A stretch of DNA of 64,000 nucleotides, from NCBI RefSeq assembly GCF_001953885.1, contig NZ_MQUS01000032.1:39521-103520 (forward strand), read 5' to 3'. Source of the DNA: Streptomyces sp. IMTB 2501. Lineage in GTDB: Bacteria > Actinomycetota > Actinomycetes > Streptomycetales > Streptomycetaceae. The translations under genes and the position numbers were made by a program. Of the stretch, positions 16,852-25,600 are shown in pieces (the stretch's first letter is position 1; each line of letters starts with the position of its first letter). Under the pieces are notes generated by a model that was given only the letters and a program-made list of their open reading frames with translations, searched no databases and was not told where the DNA came from.

Positions 16852-17786
16852 CGCTCCTCCTCGGAGGTGTAGAAGACCCAGCTCCGCGAGGTGCGGAAGA
16901 GGACGGCGGTGACGGCGCCGATGACGAGCAGCAGGACCCAGGCCATGGCGGAGGCGTAGCCCATGTGGGAGGCGACGAAGCCACGGTCGTAGAGGTAGAG
17001 GGTGTAGACGAGCGTGGAGTCGGCGGGGCCGCCCTTGCCCGCGCTGATGGCGAAGGCGGGCGTGAAGACCTGGAAGGCCTGGATGGTCTGCAGGACCAGG
17101 TTGAAGAACAGTACCGGGGACAGCATCGGTACGGTGACGGAGACGAACTGCCGCCATTTGCCCGCCCCGTCGACGGCGGCGGCCTCGTACAGTTCGGCGG
17201 GTATCTGCTGGAGCCCGGCAAGGAAGATGACCATGGGGGCGCCGAACTGCCACACCGTCAGCAGGGCGACGGCGAACAGGGCCCAGCCCGGCTTGTTGAC
17301 CCAGCCGCCGGTGCCGAGCAGATGGTCCACGGTGCCGCCGTCGTTGAAGACCGCCCGCCACACCAACGCGACGGACATCGACGCGCCCAGCAGCGAGGGA
17401 GCGTAGAACGCGGAACGGTAGAAGCCCTTGCCGCGTTTCATGCCCTTCAGGGCGAGAGCGACCGCGAGTGCTAGCGCGAGCTGGAGAGGTACGGCGATGA
17501 CGACATAGGTGAGCGTCGTCAGTACGGAGCGCCAGTAGCGCGGGTCCTCGGTGAACATCTGGACGTAGTTGCGCAGGCCCACCCAGTGCGGCGGGTTGAA
17601 CAGGTCGTAGTCGGTGAACGACAGATACAGCGACACGGCCATCGGGAGCAGGGTGAGGACGGTCGCGCCGAGCACCCACGGGGAGAGGAACACCCAGGCG
17701 GCGCCCTGGCATTCGCGCCTCGGGCGGCGCCGTGCCGTGGCGGCGGAGCGGCGGGCGGTGGGCGCGGGGATGTCGGTGGTGGTCAT
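16848..17786 (-). CDS. Carbohydrate ABC transporter permease, MalF type
   Basis: This 312-residue permease has a cytoplasmic Arg-rich N-terminus (about 30 residues), then six helices. The EAA loop is AELYEAAAVDGAGKWRQFVS. The ATG at 17786 overlaps the stop of the substrate-binding protein (ATGA), and its own stop overlaps the next permease start. These overlaps show translational coupling through the transporter genes. Confidence 0.93.
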   Translation of the reverse strand: MTTTDIPAPTARRSAATARRRPRRECQGAAWVFLSPWVLGATVLTLLPMAVSLYLSFTDYDLFNPPHWVGLRNYVQMFTEDPRYWRSVLTTLTYVVIAVPLQLALALAVALALKGMKRGKGFYRSAFYAPSLLGASMSVALVWRAVFNDGGTVDHLLGTGGWVNKPGWALFAVALLTVWQFGAPMVIFLAGLQQIPAELYEAAAVDGAGKWRQFVSVTVPMLSPVLFFNLVLQTIQAFQVFTPAFAISAGKGGPADSTLVYTLYLYDRGFVASHMGYASAMAWVLLLVIGAVTAVLFRTSRSWVFYTSEEER

Positions 17787-19066
17787 GACCTCAGCTCCGC
17801 CTTCGCCTCGGTGATGTAGTTCTCGGCCGCCTTGCGAGGCGACATGCGCTCGTACGACACCTGGTCGTAGTCGCGCTGGAAGGTGGTCTGCAGGGCGTTG
17901 TCGCCGGAGGGCGGGGCCTGCGGCGGGTCCTTGAGGGTGCCCTCCAGGGAGGCCTGGTAGTCGGCGATGGTGTTGTCGAAGCCGGTCAGGCCGGCTCCGA
18001 TCTCCTTGCGGATCGCCTCGTTGACGGGGATGCCGCGCGTCGCACCGAGGATCTTCGCCGCGTCGGGGTCGTTGACGAGGAAGTCGATCAGCTGGGCGGC
18101 CTGGGTGGGGTGACTCGTGTGGGCTCCGACGCCGAGGAACATGGACGGCTTGAAGTACTGGCCGGGGGTGCCGTTCGCGCCGGACGGCATGGGCGCGAGC
18201 GCCACCCCGCCCTTGACGAGGGCCTGGAAACCGCTGGCGGGGGCGTCCCAGTTGGCGTCGGAGGCGGCCTTGCCGCGGCCGAGCGGAGTGTTCTCGACGG
18301 ATCCGTCGAGCTGGGTGGTCTGCTCGGCGGGCGACACGGCGCCCTCGCGGCGCAGCCGGTCGGTGAAGGTCCACCAGCGGGTGAGGTCGGCGGCGGTGAA
18401 GCCGAGCCCCCGGTCCTTGGTGTAGAGGGACTTGCCCCGGCCGCGCAGCCAGACCTCGAAGGCGTCCTCGCTCTGCCCGGGGTCGGTGCCGCCCGGCTTC
18501 CCGGTCTTCCGGGCCAGGGTGCGCATCGCCTCGGCCCACTGGTCCCAGGTCCAGCTGCGGCCGGGCAGCGGCGCCCCTGAGCGCCGCCAGGCCCGGACGT
18601 CGTATGCGACGGTCTCGGTGCCGCGGCCCTGCGGCACGGCGTACTGCGCGCCGCGCACCCGGCCGGTGGCCAGCAGTCCGGGGTCGATGCCGGCGGTGCG
18701 CAGCACCCGCTGCTGCCGCCCGAGGTCGAGCAGGACGCCACCGGAGGCGTACTGGTCGATCTGCCGGTAGTCGAGCTGCATCACATCGGGTGCGTCGCCG
18801 CCGGCGGCCTGGGTGGCGAGCTTCTGTTTGTAGGCGTCGTAGCCGGAGAACGACGTCTGCACCCTTACGTCCGGATGCCGCTGTTCGAACAGGGCGACGG
18901 CCTTCCCGGTGCGTGCGGCACGGTCGGGGTTGCCCCACCACGTGTAGCGCAGCACGATCTTGCCGCCCCCCGCCGACTCCCCGGATCCGCCGCAGCCGGC
19001 CAGCACCACGCACAGGGCGAGTGCGGCGGCCGTCGCGCAGAACCCCTTTGTCGTGTGTCCGGGCAT
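17783..19066 (-). CDS. Extracellular sugar-binding lipoprotein (ABC transporter)
   Basis: This 427-residue family 1 solute-binding protein has a lipoprotein signal with lipobox VLAGC at about residues 21-25, so it is anchored to the outer face of the membrane. The mature start has a Gly/Ser linker, then IVLRYTWWGNPDRAARTGKA, typical of oligosaccharide binders. WWTFTDRLRREGAV and NDPDAAKILGATRGIPVNEA are other family stretches. The ATG at 19066 has AGGTGA upstream. The gene lies 42 bp after the cupin gene. The ligand is unknown. The catabolic partners (Gfo/Idh oxidoreductase, PmoA-like, cupin) suggest a modified or plant-derived sugar. Confidence 0.93.
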   Translation of the reverse strand: MPGHTTKGFCATAAALALCVVLAGCGGSGESAGGGKIVLRYTWWGNPDRAARTGKAVALFEQRHPDVRVQTSFSGYDAYKQKLATQAAGGDAPDVMQLDYRQIDQYASGGVLLDLGRQQRVLRTAGIDPGLLATGRVRGAQYAVPQGRGTETVAYDVRAWRRSGAPLPGRSWTWDQWAEAMRTLARKTGKPGGTDPGQSEDAFEVWLRGRGKSLYTKDRGLGFTAADLTRWWTFTDRLRREGAVSPAEQTTQLDGSVENTPLGRGKAASDANWDAPASGFQALVKGGVALAPMPSGANGTPGQYFKPSMFLGVGAHTSHPTQAAQLIDFLVNDPDAAKILGATRGIPVNEAIRKEIGAGLTGFDNTIADYQASLEGTLKDPPQAPPSGDNALQTTFQRDYDQVSYERMSPRKAAENYITEAKAELRS

Positions 19067-19108
19067 GCCGAGGTCACCTCTTCCTGATCGCCGGTGCCGG
19101 GGTGGCTT

Positions 19109-19876
19109 CTAGACCGTCGGCTTGCCGTCGTACGGCAGCGTCGTCCCGGGCAGTGCGTACTCGTCCCGGCGGCCGCACATCCCGAAGCCTCCGAGGCGGC
19201 TCGGCTCGCTCTGGTACGCGGTCGTTTCGGCGAGGTAGGCGGGCTCGCCGGACTCCAGGGCGTCGAGTTGGGCGCCGGTGCGTTCGGCGGCGGCGAGGGC
19301 GCCGGCCCGCCACAGCTCGCGCCAGGCGGGCACCCGGGCGCGGACGAGGCGGGCGGCGGCCTGCTGGAAGGCGCGGTACGGACCGCTGTCCCCGGCCGTC
19401 AGGGCCTCGCGCAGGGTGAGATAGCCCTCGACGGCCAGGTCCCGGCGGCGCCGGGCGGCGGCCTCGGTGTCCGGGCCGGTGCCCGGCGGAAGGGCGGCGG
19501 CGGCTGCGTACCGCTCGGGGTCGGCGAGCACCTCGGGCGGGAAGGTGAACACGGCGTCCCCGGCCTCGGGCAGGCCGTTGTTCTGCATGAGCACCGTGAT
19601 CCGGAGACCGCCGCCCTGCACCATGCGGTGCACGGTGCCGGGGGTGAACCAGGCTAGTGAGCCGGCTCGCAGCGGGATGTCCCGGTAGCCGTCGGGGCTC
19701 AGCGTCTGCACCGCCCCCTGCCCGCCGGTGACGACGTACGCCTCGGTGCACACCAGATGCAGATGGGGGCTCCCGCCGCAGACCCCGTCGGCGGCCGCCC
19801 AGTCGTAGGCGCTCAGATGGGACAGGCCCACGGCGCCGGGCAGCGGACGGGAGGGCGCGGGCTTGGCTTCGCTCAC
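19109..19876 (-). CDS. Cupin-domain protein of sugar-catabolic operon
   Basis: This 255-residue protein has an N-terminal cupin beta-barrel (about residues 20-100). Metal-ligand-type positions are seen in GSPHLHLVCTEAYVVTGG (two His and a Glu) and the second motif AWFTPGTVHRMVQ (His). The C-terminal half is helical with no family I recognise. The GTG at 19876 overlaps the PmoA stop (GTGA), and a second GTG at 19879 is possible. GGAGGG lies about 10 bases upstream. It could be a sugar isomerase, epimerase or dioxygenase, or a sensor. Context favours acting on the imported sugar. Confidence 0.8.
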   Translation of the reverse strand: MSEAKPAPSRPLPGAVGLSHLSAYDWAAADGVCGGSPHLHLVCTEAYVVTGGQGAVQTLSPDGYRDIPLRAGSLAWFTPGTVHRMVQGGGLRITVLMQNNGLPEAGDAVFTFPPEVLADPERYAAAAALPPGTGPDTEAAARRRRDLAVEGYLTLREALTAGDSGPYRAFQQAAARLVRARVPAWRELWRAGALAAAERTGAQLDALESGEPAYLAETTAYQSEPSRLGGFGMCGRRDEYALPGTTLPYDGKPTV

Positions 19877-20805
19877 CACGGCAGACCCTCCAGGTGACGG
19901 CTGACCCGGTCGCGGTCCCAGGCGCCGTCGGCGATCACGACCCGGTAGCGGAAGCCGAAGCTCTCCCCCGGCGGCAGGGCGAACTCCTCGAAGAAGGCCC
20001 AGGAGAACGCGACGGTCGGGATCGGCGCGGAGCGCACGAACCAGTGCGAGGCATGGATGGCGGACGACTCGTCCAGATTCTCTGGGGCGTGCGCGAAGAC
20101 GAGTGTGGAGCGGGCGTCGGTCTCGTCGTGTTCGGTGGTGAAGGCCAGCCACGGGCCCTGACGGCCCATCACCTTCTGGGCATCGACACCCGGTTCGGAG
20201 TCGGGCGTGAACACCGCGCCGCCGGTGAAGTCGCGCGGACCGCGCCACTGCAGCCCGGTGTAGCCGGCCATCTCACGGCCCGCGGTGGTGGGCGAGCCGA
20301 ACAGCAGCGGCTCGTCATGGATGTTGGTGAGGTGGATGGACCAGTCCAGGGTCCAGGCCCCGGCCTCCTCGTCAACCGTGTGCACGGCGAGGCCGCGGAC
20401 CTCGCGGGCCCATTCCCGGCCGCCGTTCTCGACCCAGGTCAACCCCTCGGTGAGGTCGAGGCGTTCGTCGGTGACGGCGAGGTCGGTGAAGCCGTCGTGG
20501 CGCATCGAGCCGACCCGGTCGGGCAGCCTTAGGTAACCCTCGCCGTGCACATAGCAGTTGCCGCCCCAGAAGTTCTGCCCGGACAGATGACTGGCCGTCA
20601 TCTGCAGACCCTTGTGCCAGCGGTGGTCGTTCGGCCGGTATCCGGTCACCGTGCTCCCGGCGAGGGTGCGCACGGGGTGGGCGTAGGGCTTGCGGGCCTC
20701 GAAGGCGTCCGGGTCGGGGCGGTAGACGTAGCGGAGGATCTCGGTGCCGTTCGGCGCCTCGACCGCGAGATGCTCGCCGTGGACGTGGCTGACACGGATG
20801 CTCAT
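19873..20805 (-). CDS. PmoA-family (DUF6807) protein
   Basis: This 310-residue protein belongs to the family labelled 'methane oxygenase PmoA'. That label is misleading: it is a soluble beta-rich protein, not the membrane methane monooxygenase subunit. It has RPNDHRWHKGLQMTASHLSG with conserved His, NFWGGNCY and the C-terminal FFEEFALPPGESFGFRYRV, which resembles aldose-epimerase-like beta-sandwich proteins. It overlaps the oxidoreductase gene upstream (ATGA) and the cupin downstream (GTGA). PmoA-like genes commonly accompany Gfo/Idh oxidoreductases and sugar ABC transporters. The biochemical role is unknown. Confidence 0.85.
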   Translation of the reverse strand: MSIRVSHVHGEHLAVEAPNGTEILRYVYRPDPDAFEARKPYAHPVRTLAGSTVTGYRPNDHRWHKGLQMTASHLSGQNFWGGNCYVHGEGYLRLPDRVGSMRHDGFTDLAVTDERLDLTEGLTWVENGGREWAREVRGLAVHTVDEEAGAWTLDWSIHLTNIHDEPLLFGSPTTAGREMAGYTGLQWRGPRDFTGGAVFTPDSEPGVDAQKVMGRQGPWLAFTTEHDETDARSTLVFAHAPENLDESSAIHASHWFVRSAPIPTVAFSWAFFEEFALPPGESFGFRYRVVIADGAWDRDRVSRHLEGLPW

Positions 20806-21917
20806 GCGCGCTCCTTGGGAGCCCAGTCGGGGTGGCCGCCGTGCATGGCCGCGTAGTAGGGGTCACCGGGGGCGATCTCACCGGCCCGAACCGGCTGTCC
20901 GGTGAACGCCGCCTTGTACAGGGCGGCGGCGAACTCCAGGGTGGAGCGCGCGTCGGGCCCACTGCCCGGGGGGCGCTCGCCACGGTCGAACGCATCGAGA
21001 AGGGCGCCGAGTTGGGCGATGTGCGAGCTGGGTACGTCGGCGGCGAGGGCGCGCCAGACCGCTGCACGCTCGGGATCCACATGCGGTGCGGGGGTGTAGA
21101 CCCAGTCGTCGTTGCCATGCCCGTACAGGTGGCTCAGTTCCAGCGTGGCGTCGGCACAGTCGACACGGATGCGGCTGACCTGGTCCGGGGACAGGACGCT
21201 GTTGACGACGGTGGCCAGCGCGCCGCCGCGAAAGCGGACCAGGGCGGTGGAGACGTCCTCGCTCTCGACGTCGTGGACCAGCCGGGCCGCCATGGCCCGC
21301 ACCTCCTCCCACTCCCCCAGCAGATGCAGCAGCAGGTCGTACTGGTGGATGCCGTGCCCCATGGTCGGCCCGCCGCCCTCGGTCGCCCAGCGGCCGCGCC
21401 ACGGTACGGAGTAGTAGCCGGCGTCCCGGTGCCAGGTGGTCTGGCAGTGGGCGACCAGCGGGGTGCCCAGTTCACCGCGCGCGATCAGGTCCCTGGCGTG
21501 TACGGCGCCGGAGCCGTAGCGGTGCTGGAAGACCACCGAGGCGTAGCCGCCGGAGGCCTCCTCGGCGGCGGCGATGTCGTCGTACCCGGCGAGCGACAGA
21601 CACAGCGGCTTTTCGCACAGCACCCAGGCACCCGCCTTGAGCGCGGCCACGGTCTGCTCACGGTGCAGCGCGGGCGGGGTGCCGATGAGGACCAGGTCGG
21701 GGCGTACGGCGTCGAGCATGGCCTCGGTCGAGGTGAACCCGGCGATCCGCGCACCCGCTCGGCCCCGGAACTCGTCCAGTCGGCGCTCGTCCACATCGAC
21801 GGCGGCGACGAGTTCGACGCGCTCGGCATGGACTCTGAGCGCGGGGAGATGACTGCCGGTGACGATGGCGCCGGTGCCGATGACGGCGACGCGACGGCGG
21901 GGCGGGGGCAGGGACAT
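20802..21917 (-). CDS. Gfo/Idh/MocA-family NAD(P)-dependent oxidoreductase
   Basis: This 371-residue sugar or inositol dehydrogenase-like protein has the N-terminal Rossmann motif VAVIGTGAIVTGSHLPAL. The catalytic-type Lys is in WVLCEKPLCLS (EKP motif). The C-terminal catalytic His region is GGGPTMGHGIHQYDLLLHLL, in the GGG...DxGxHxxDL position of the family. The ATG at 21917 has AGGAG 6 bases upstream; an upstream in-frame start at 21968 lies outside the conserved fold. It is the first gene of the operon and sits behind a LacI-type operator. It probably oxidises the imported sugar or its derivative. Confidence 0.92.
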   Translation of the reverse strand: MSLPPPRRRVAVIGTGAIVTGSHLPALRVHAERVELVAAVDVDERRLDEFRGRAGARIAGFTSTEAMLDAVRPDLVLIGTPPALHREQTVAALKAGAWVLCEKPLCLSLAGYDDIAAAEEASGGYASVVFQHRYGSGAVHARDLIARGELGTPLVAHCQTTWHRDAGYYSVPWRGRWATEGGGPTMGHGIHQYDLLLHLLGEWEEVRAMAARLVHDVESEDVSTALVRFRGGALATVVNSVLSPDQVSRIRVDCADATLELSHLYGHGNDDWVYTPAPHVDPERAAVWRALAADVPSSHIAQLGALLDAFDRGERPPGSGPDARSTLEFAAALYKAAFTGQPVRAGEIAPGDPYYAAMHGGHPDWAPKERA

Positions 21918-21973
21918 GCGGCGCTCCTGAGGGCTCGGCAGACGGGGTGCAAACGCAGCTGCACCCACACGCA

Positions 21974-21985
21974 GAAAGCGCTTGC
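21974..21985. promoter_or_regulatory. LacI/GalR-type operator GAAAGCGCTTGC
   Basis: The 8-bp perfect palindrome AAGCGCTT with the central CpG is the classical LacI/GalR half-site arrangement. It sits about 57 bp upstream of the operon's first start codon and just downstream of the predicted -10. No LacI-family gene is in the window, so the regulator must be encoded elsewhere. Confidence 0.6.
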
Positions 21986-21998
21986 TCCGTACGGGGCG

Positions 21999-22028
21999 AC
22001 CCTAGGGGCGGAGGGATTGTCAGGACAA
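21999..22028 (-). promoter_or_regulatory. Candidate promoter of sugar-uptake operon
   Basis: On the minus strand TTGTCC (22028-22023) and TAGGGT (22004-21999) are spaced 18 bp apart. The predicted start near 21992 lies just upstream of the LacI-type operator, so repressor binding would block elongation or initiation. The -10 match is moderate. Confidence 0.4.
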
Positions 22029-22168
22029 CCCCTGTGCAGGGGGATTCGCTGGCGCGAGGGTGATGAGGAAGGGGCGGCGGCATGTGCGGACGGCGATCAG
22101 CGCCACGCCGGGGACGCCCATCGGCGCCGTGTCGCGGACGACGGGGACCGCCACTCGTCTTCTCAAGA

Positions 22169-22186
22169 ACGGCGCCCGCGCGCCGT
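22169..22186 (-). terminator. Hairpin after the SLATT-like gene
   Basis: ACGGCGC-CCGC-GCGCCGT forms a perfect 7-bp GC stem with a 4-nt loop, starting 2 bp after the stop codon. A flanking CTTCT/AGAAG pair could extend it but would overlap the last codons. There is no U-run, as is common in Streptomyces terminators. Confidence 0.45.
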
Positions 22187-22188
22187 CC

Positions 22189-22620
22189 TCAGAAGATGTT
22201 CCGCTCCCGGTGCCGCTGGCGCAGTTTCAGGAACCGGGACCGCACCTCTTCGGCGGGCAGGCCCCCCTCCGCCTGGACCAGCAGGTCGGCCAGGGCGTCG
22301 CGCGACTCCATGAAGCCGCGCCATTTCTGCTGTGGTTTGAGCCAGGTGTCGATCGCCGTGGTGATCGCGACGATCAGGGACAGGGCCGGCACCCAGGACA
22401 GCAGCCAACTTCCCTTCGCCTGGCCCAGGTTCTGGTCGGCGGCCACGATGGCGCTGGTCGCGATCAGCACGATCCGCAGGCCGTAGTACGTCCCGCCGTA
22501 CGCGTTCGTGCCCACCCTCCAGCGGCGCAACTCCCGGCGCAGCTCGCGTTGGAGCACGGGCGGCAGCCCCTGGAGCCCGTCGGAGGAGGAACGGGGCGGG
22601 TCCTGGGCCGTAGCGGTCAT
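22189..22620 (-). CDS. Two-TM SLATT/DUF4231-like membrane protein
   Basis: This 143-residue protein is mostly a two-helix membrane hairpin: TM1 about residues 48-65 (YYGLRIVLIATSAIVAA) and TM2 about 77-97 (WLLSWVPALSLIVAITTAID). The conserved flank KWRGFMESRDALADLLVQAE follows. This pattern matches the SLATT/DUF4231 group of two-TM proteins, which are proposed as membrane-perturbing effectors in nucleotide-signalling conflict systems. Its ATG at 22620 overlaps the stop of the caspase-STAND-WD40 gene (ATGA), so the two are translationally coupled. A function as membrane effector is inference from family and context. No catalytic motif is visible. Confidence 0.75.
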   Translation of the reverse strand: MTATAQDPPRSSSDGLQGLPPVLQRELRRELRRWRVGTNAYGGTYYGLRIVLIATSAIVAADQNLGQAKGSWLLSWVPALSLIVAITTAIDTWLKPQQKWRGFMESRDALADLLVQAEGGLPAEEVRSRFLKLRQRHRERNIF

Positions 22621-25600
22621 GGTGTGCCCTTCCAGCGCCGGCGGTCGGAGAACTCCAGCAGTTCCACGATGTGCACGACTCGCCCGTGGCCCACGGCGAG
22701 GAGCACGGTGTCGGAGTCGTGCCGGTCGCGCAGCATGCTCACGGTCGAGACCGGTTGAGGAAACCCGCGGACGGCTCCGAGCAGCGCCTCGGCCTGCGCG
22801 TCCCAGATCTCCACGGTGCGGTCGGCGGTGGGTACGGCGACCAGAATCCGCCCGTCGGCGGTGGCCACCGCAGCCACTCCACGGACCGGCCCGCGGCCGA
22901 ACTCGGCCCGGATCGACCGGGACGTCAGGTCCCATACGCGTACGACGTCCGCGTCTGCGCTGACCAGCATCGAACCCTCGGGGCCGAGGACGGAGGCGAG
23001 GCTGTGCACGGGGCCCCGGTGGGCCTTGCTGCCGTCGCCGGGGCCACGCAACTGTCCGACAGGCCTGCCGGAGGGGTGTGCCCAGAGGGTGATCTTTCCG
23101 CCCTTGTCGCCGCTCGCCAGCCATGTCGTCCCGTCGGGCTGCGGGGCGAAGGCCACGGCGCCGATGGCGCGGCGGTGGCCGCGCAGCAGCCGGATGCGAG
23201 AGCCGAACCGGGCGCGCATCCGGTCACCTTCGCTGTCATGCAGTGCGATGGTGTGGGGGCGGCCGACCGCGATGAGTCCGTCGTCGCCGTCCTCGTCGAG
23301 GGCGGCCGCAGTCAGTGCGGCCACCGGTCCGCTGCCCTTGTGTCTCATCAGCGGGGAACCCTCCGTGCTCCAGAACTGGACGGATCCCTCCTCACTGCCC
23401 GAGACCAGGGTCGCGTGGCGCTCGCCGCCTGCAGACACCCAGGAGACCGCGGTGACGCTTTGTTCATGACCCGACTTGACGCTCCTGACCGCCGCGGTGG
23501 TGCCGCCCGCAGGCGGTTTGTCGACAGTTATGTACTCGGTTTCCACGTGGACGACGCACCGGGCGATCCTCCGTCCTGTCCTCCCGTCCCAGATCCAGAC
23601 CGTGCCGTCCGCGGTACCGGTGGCCAGCAGCAGCCGGCCGTCGGGCAGCGCGACAAGGTCCGAGCTGGTAAGGGCGTCGGCGTGGGACTGGCCGCGCTGC
23701 GGGTGGTCGTCGGCGGTCGAGACAGCCGTGTTCCACAGCCGTACGGTTCCGTCCTGGCTCCCGCTGACGACGAAGGTCTCACCGCCGCGATTCCGCACCC
23801 CCGCCACAGCCCGGACATCGCCGGAGTGACCGGTCCAGCCACCGGCGGGGCCGCGTCCTCGTCTGAGCCGGACCCCTCCCTCCGGTCCGCCGGTCACAAA
23901 GGCCGCCGGATCACCCTTGACACCACCGAGGGACTCGGGGGTGAAACCGATGGCTCTGGGCGTGAACCCCTCGTCACCGGTTCCGTCCTCGTCGTCGGCC
24001 GGTGCCCCGGTTCGCAGATCCAGGCAGCGCACTCCGTCGACGAACGGCCCGCCGCGGCCCACCACGACGTCACGTCCGTCGAGCTCCGCAAGGGCCAAGC
24101 CGTAGCGGGCCCTCAGCTGGCCGGGCCACTTGCGCCACCACAGCTGCGGAACCCGGACATCTGCCGACGGCGCGATTTTCCAGGTTTTGACCGCGCCCGT
24201 GGTGTGGGCGGCCACGAGTACGTCGCCGATCCCCGACAGGGAGGTGAGGGCCAGCGCGCGCGTGCCGAGACCGCCGCCGGGCCAGGTCTGCCGCGGTTCG
24301 CCGCGGTCGGTGTCCCAGAGGCGGATACGGCCGTCGCGGGCGCTCGTCGCGAGCAGCGGTTCGCCGTCCGCGGTGGCGCCGAAGGCCATGGCCGTCACCT
24401 TCCGGCGGTGAAGGCAGGGTGCGACCGCCGGCAGACCTTCGTAGACGTCCCACAGATGGACCTCGCGGTCCGAGGCGGCGGCGAGCAGGAGCCGGCCTCT
24501 GGCGCGGGCGAGTTCCACCGCCGTCACGGGGGCTTGTCCGATGGGCAGCGTGTGCAGCAGTTTGCCCGTGGCCCCGTCCCACAGATGGACCGTACCCTGG
24601 TCGTCGCCGGCGGCCACGGTGAGCGTGCCGTCCGGATCGAGGTCGATCGCGACGGAGCCCACCGCACTGGTCGGGCCGCCGACGAGCACGCCGTGAAAGT
24701 TCGTTCTGCGGCCGTTGCCCCACCGGACCCGCCAGCCCAGTTGCGCTTCTGTCCGCAGCTGGGGCAGCGCGTCCGGTTCGTCGATGCCGGCTCGCAGCTG
24801 CAGCAGGGCCGCTCGGTCCTCGGGTGTCAGGTACCGCAGCTCGTCCCAGACCCGCAGATACAGCCGCGGCAGGGAACGGCGCTGTTGTTCGGGCGTGTTG
24901 AGGACGCCCATCATCCGGGTCGGGTCCGCGTACGGGAGGATGCCGGTGTCCTGGACGAGGTGATCGAGCCGGTCCGCGGCGAGGGCGTAGACAGGCAGAT
25001 GCTTGAGTGCGTAGGGGGTGGCGTGGGCCCAGTCCCACTGCCGGTCGGTGCGGGGGACGGTGCCCAGGACGGTCTCGTACAGGAGGACGGGCGCGCGGTC
25101 CGCCGTGGCTACGGCCTGGCGTAGGTAGTCGGCGTAGGCCTGGTGGTAGAGGCGGTAGACGCTCTGGCCCTCCTCGCCGGCCTCGATCAGGTGGGCGCCG
25201 GCGTTGGCCATGACCCAGGCCACGTCGTCCTCGGTATAGGTCCGTGCTCCGCCGGTGAGCGCCGTTGCCGCGGTGGCCCAGATCGTACGCTTGGGCAGGC
25301 CGGGGCCCAGCGCCCAGGCCAGCGGGGCGAGCAGGTCGGTGACCTGCTGCCGCAGGGTGCCGTACCGTGAGAGGTCGGCCGCGAACACCTCGGCCACGTC
25401 ACGGCTGCGGAAGATCTCGCGCGCCTCGGGGCCGTCCAGGTCCAGGATCTCGCTCCGGGCGGCCAGCGCCCGGGTGAACAGCCGGGCCATCAGGAACACC
25501 GACTCGCTCTCCCGCGCAACGCGCCGGGCCGCCCGCCGGGTGAGTTCGGTGTCGGCGAGCTCGTACCGGGAGCCCTTCAGGTCGGTGAGGCGCTTGTAGG

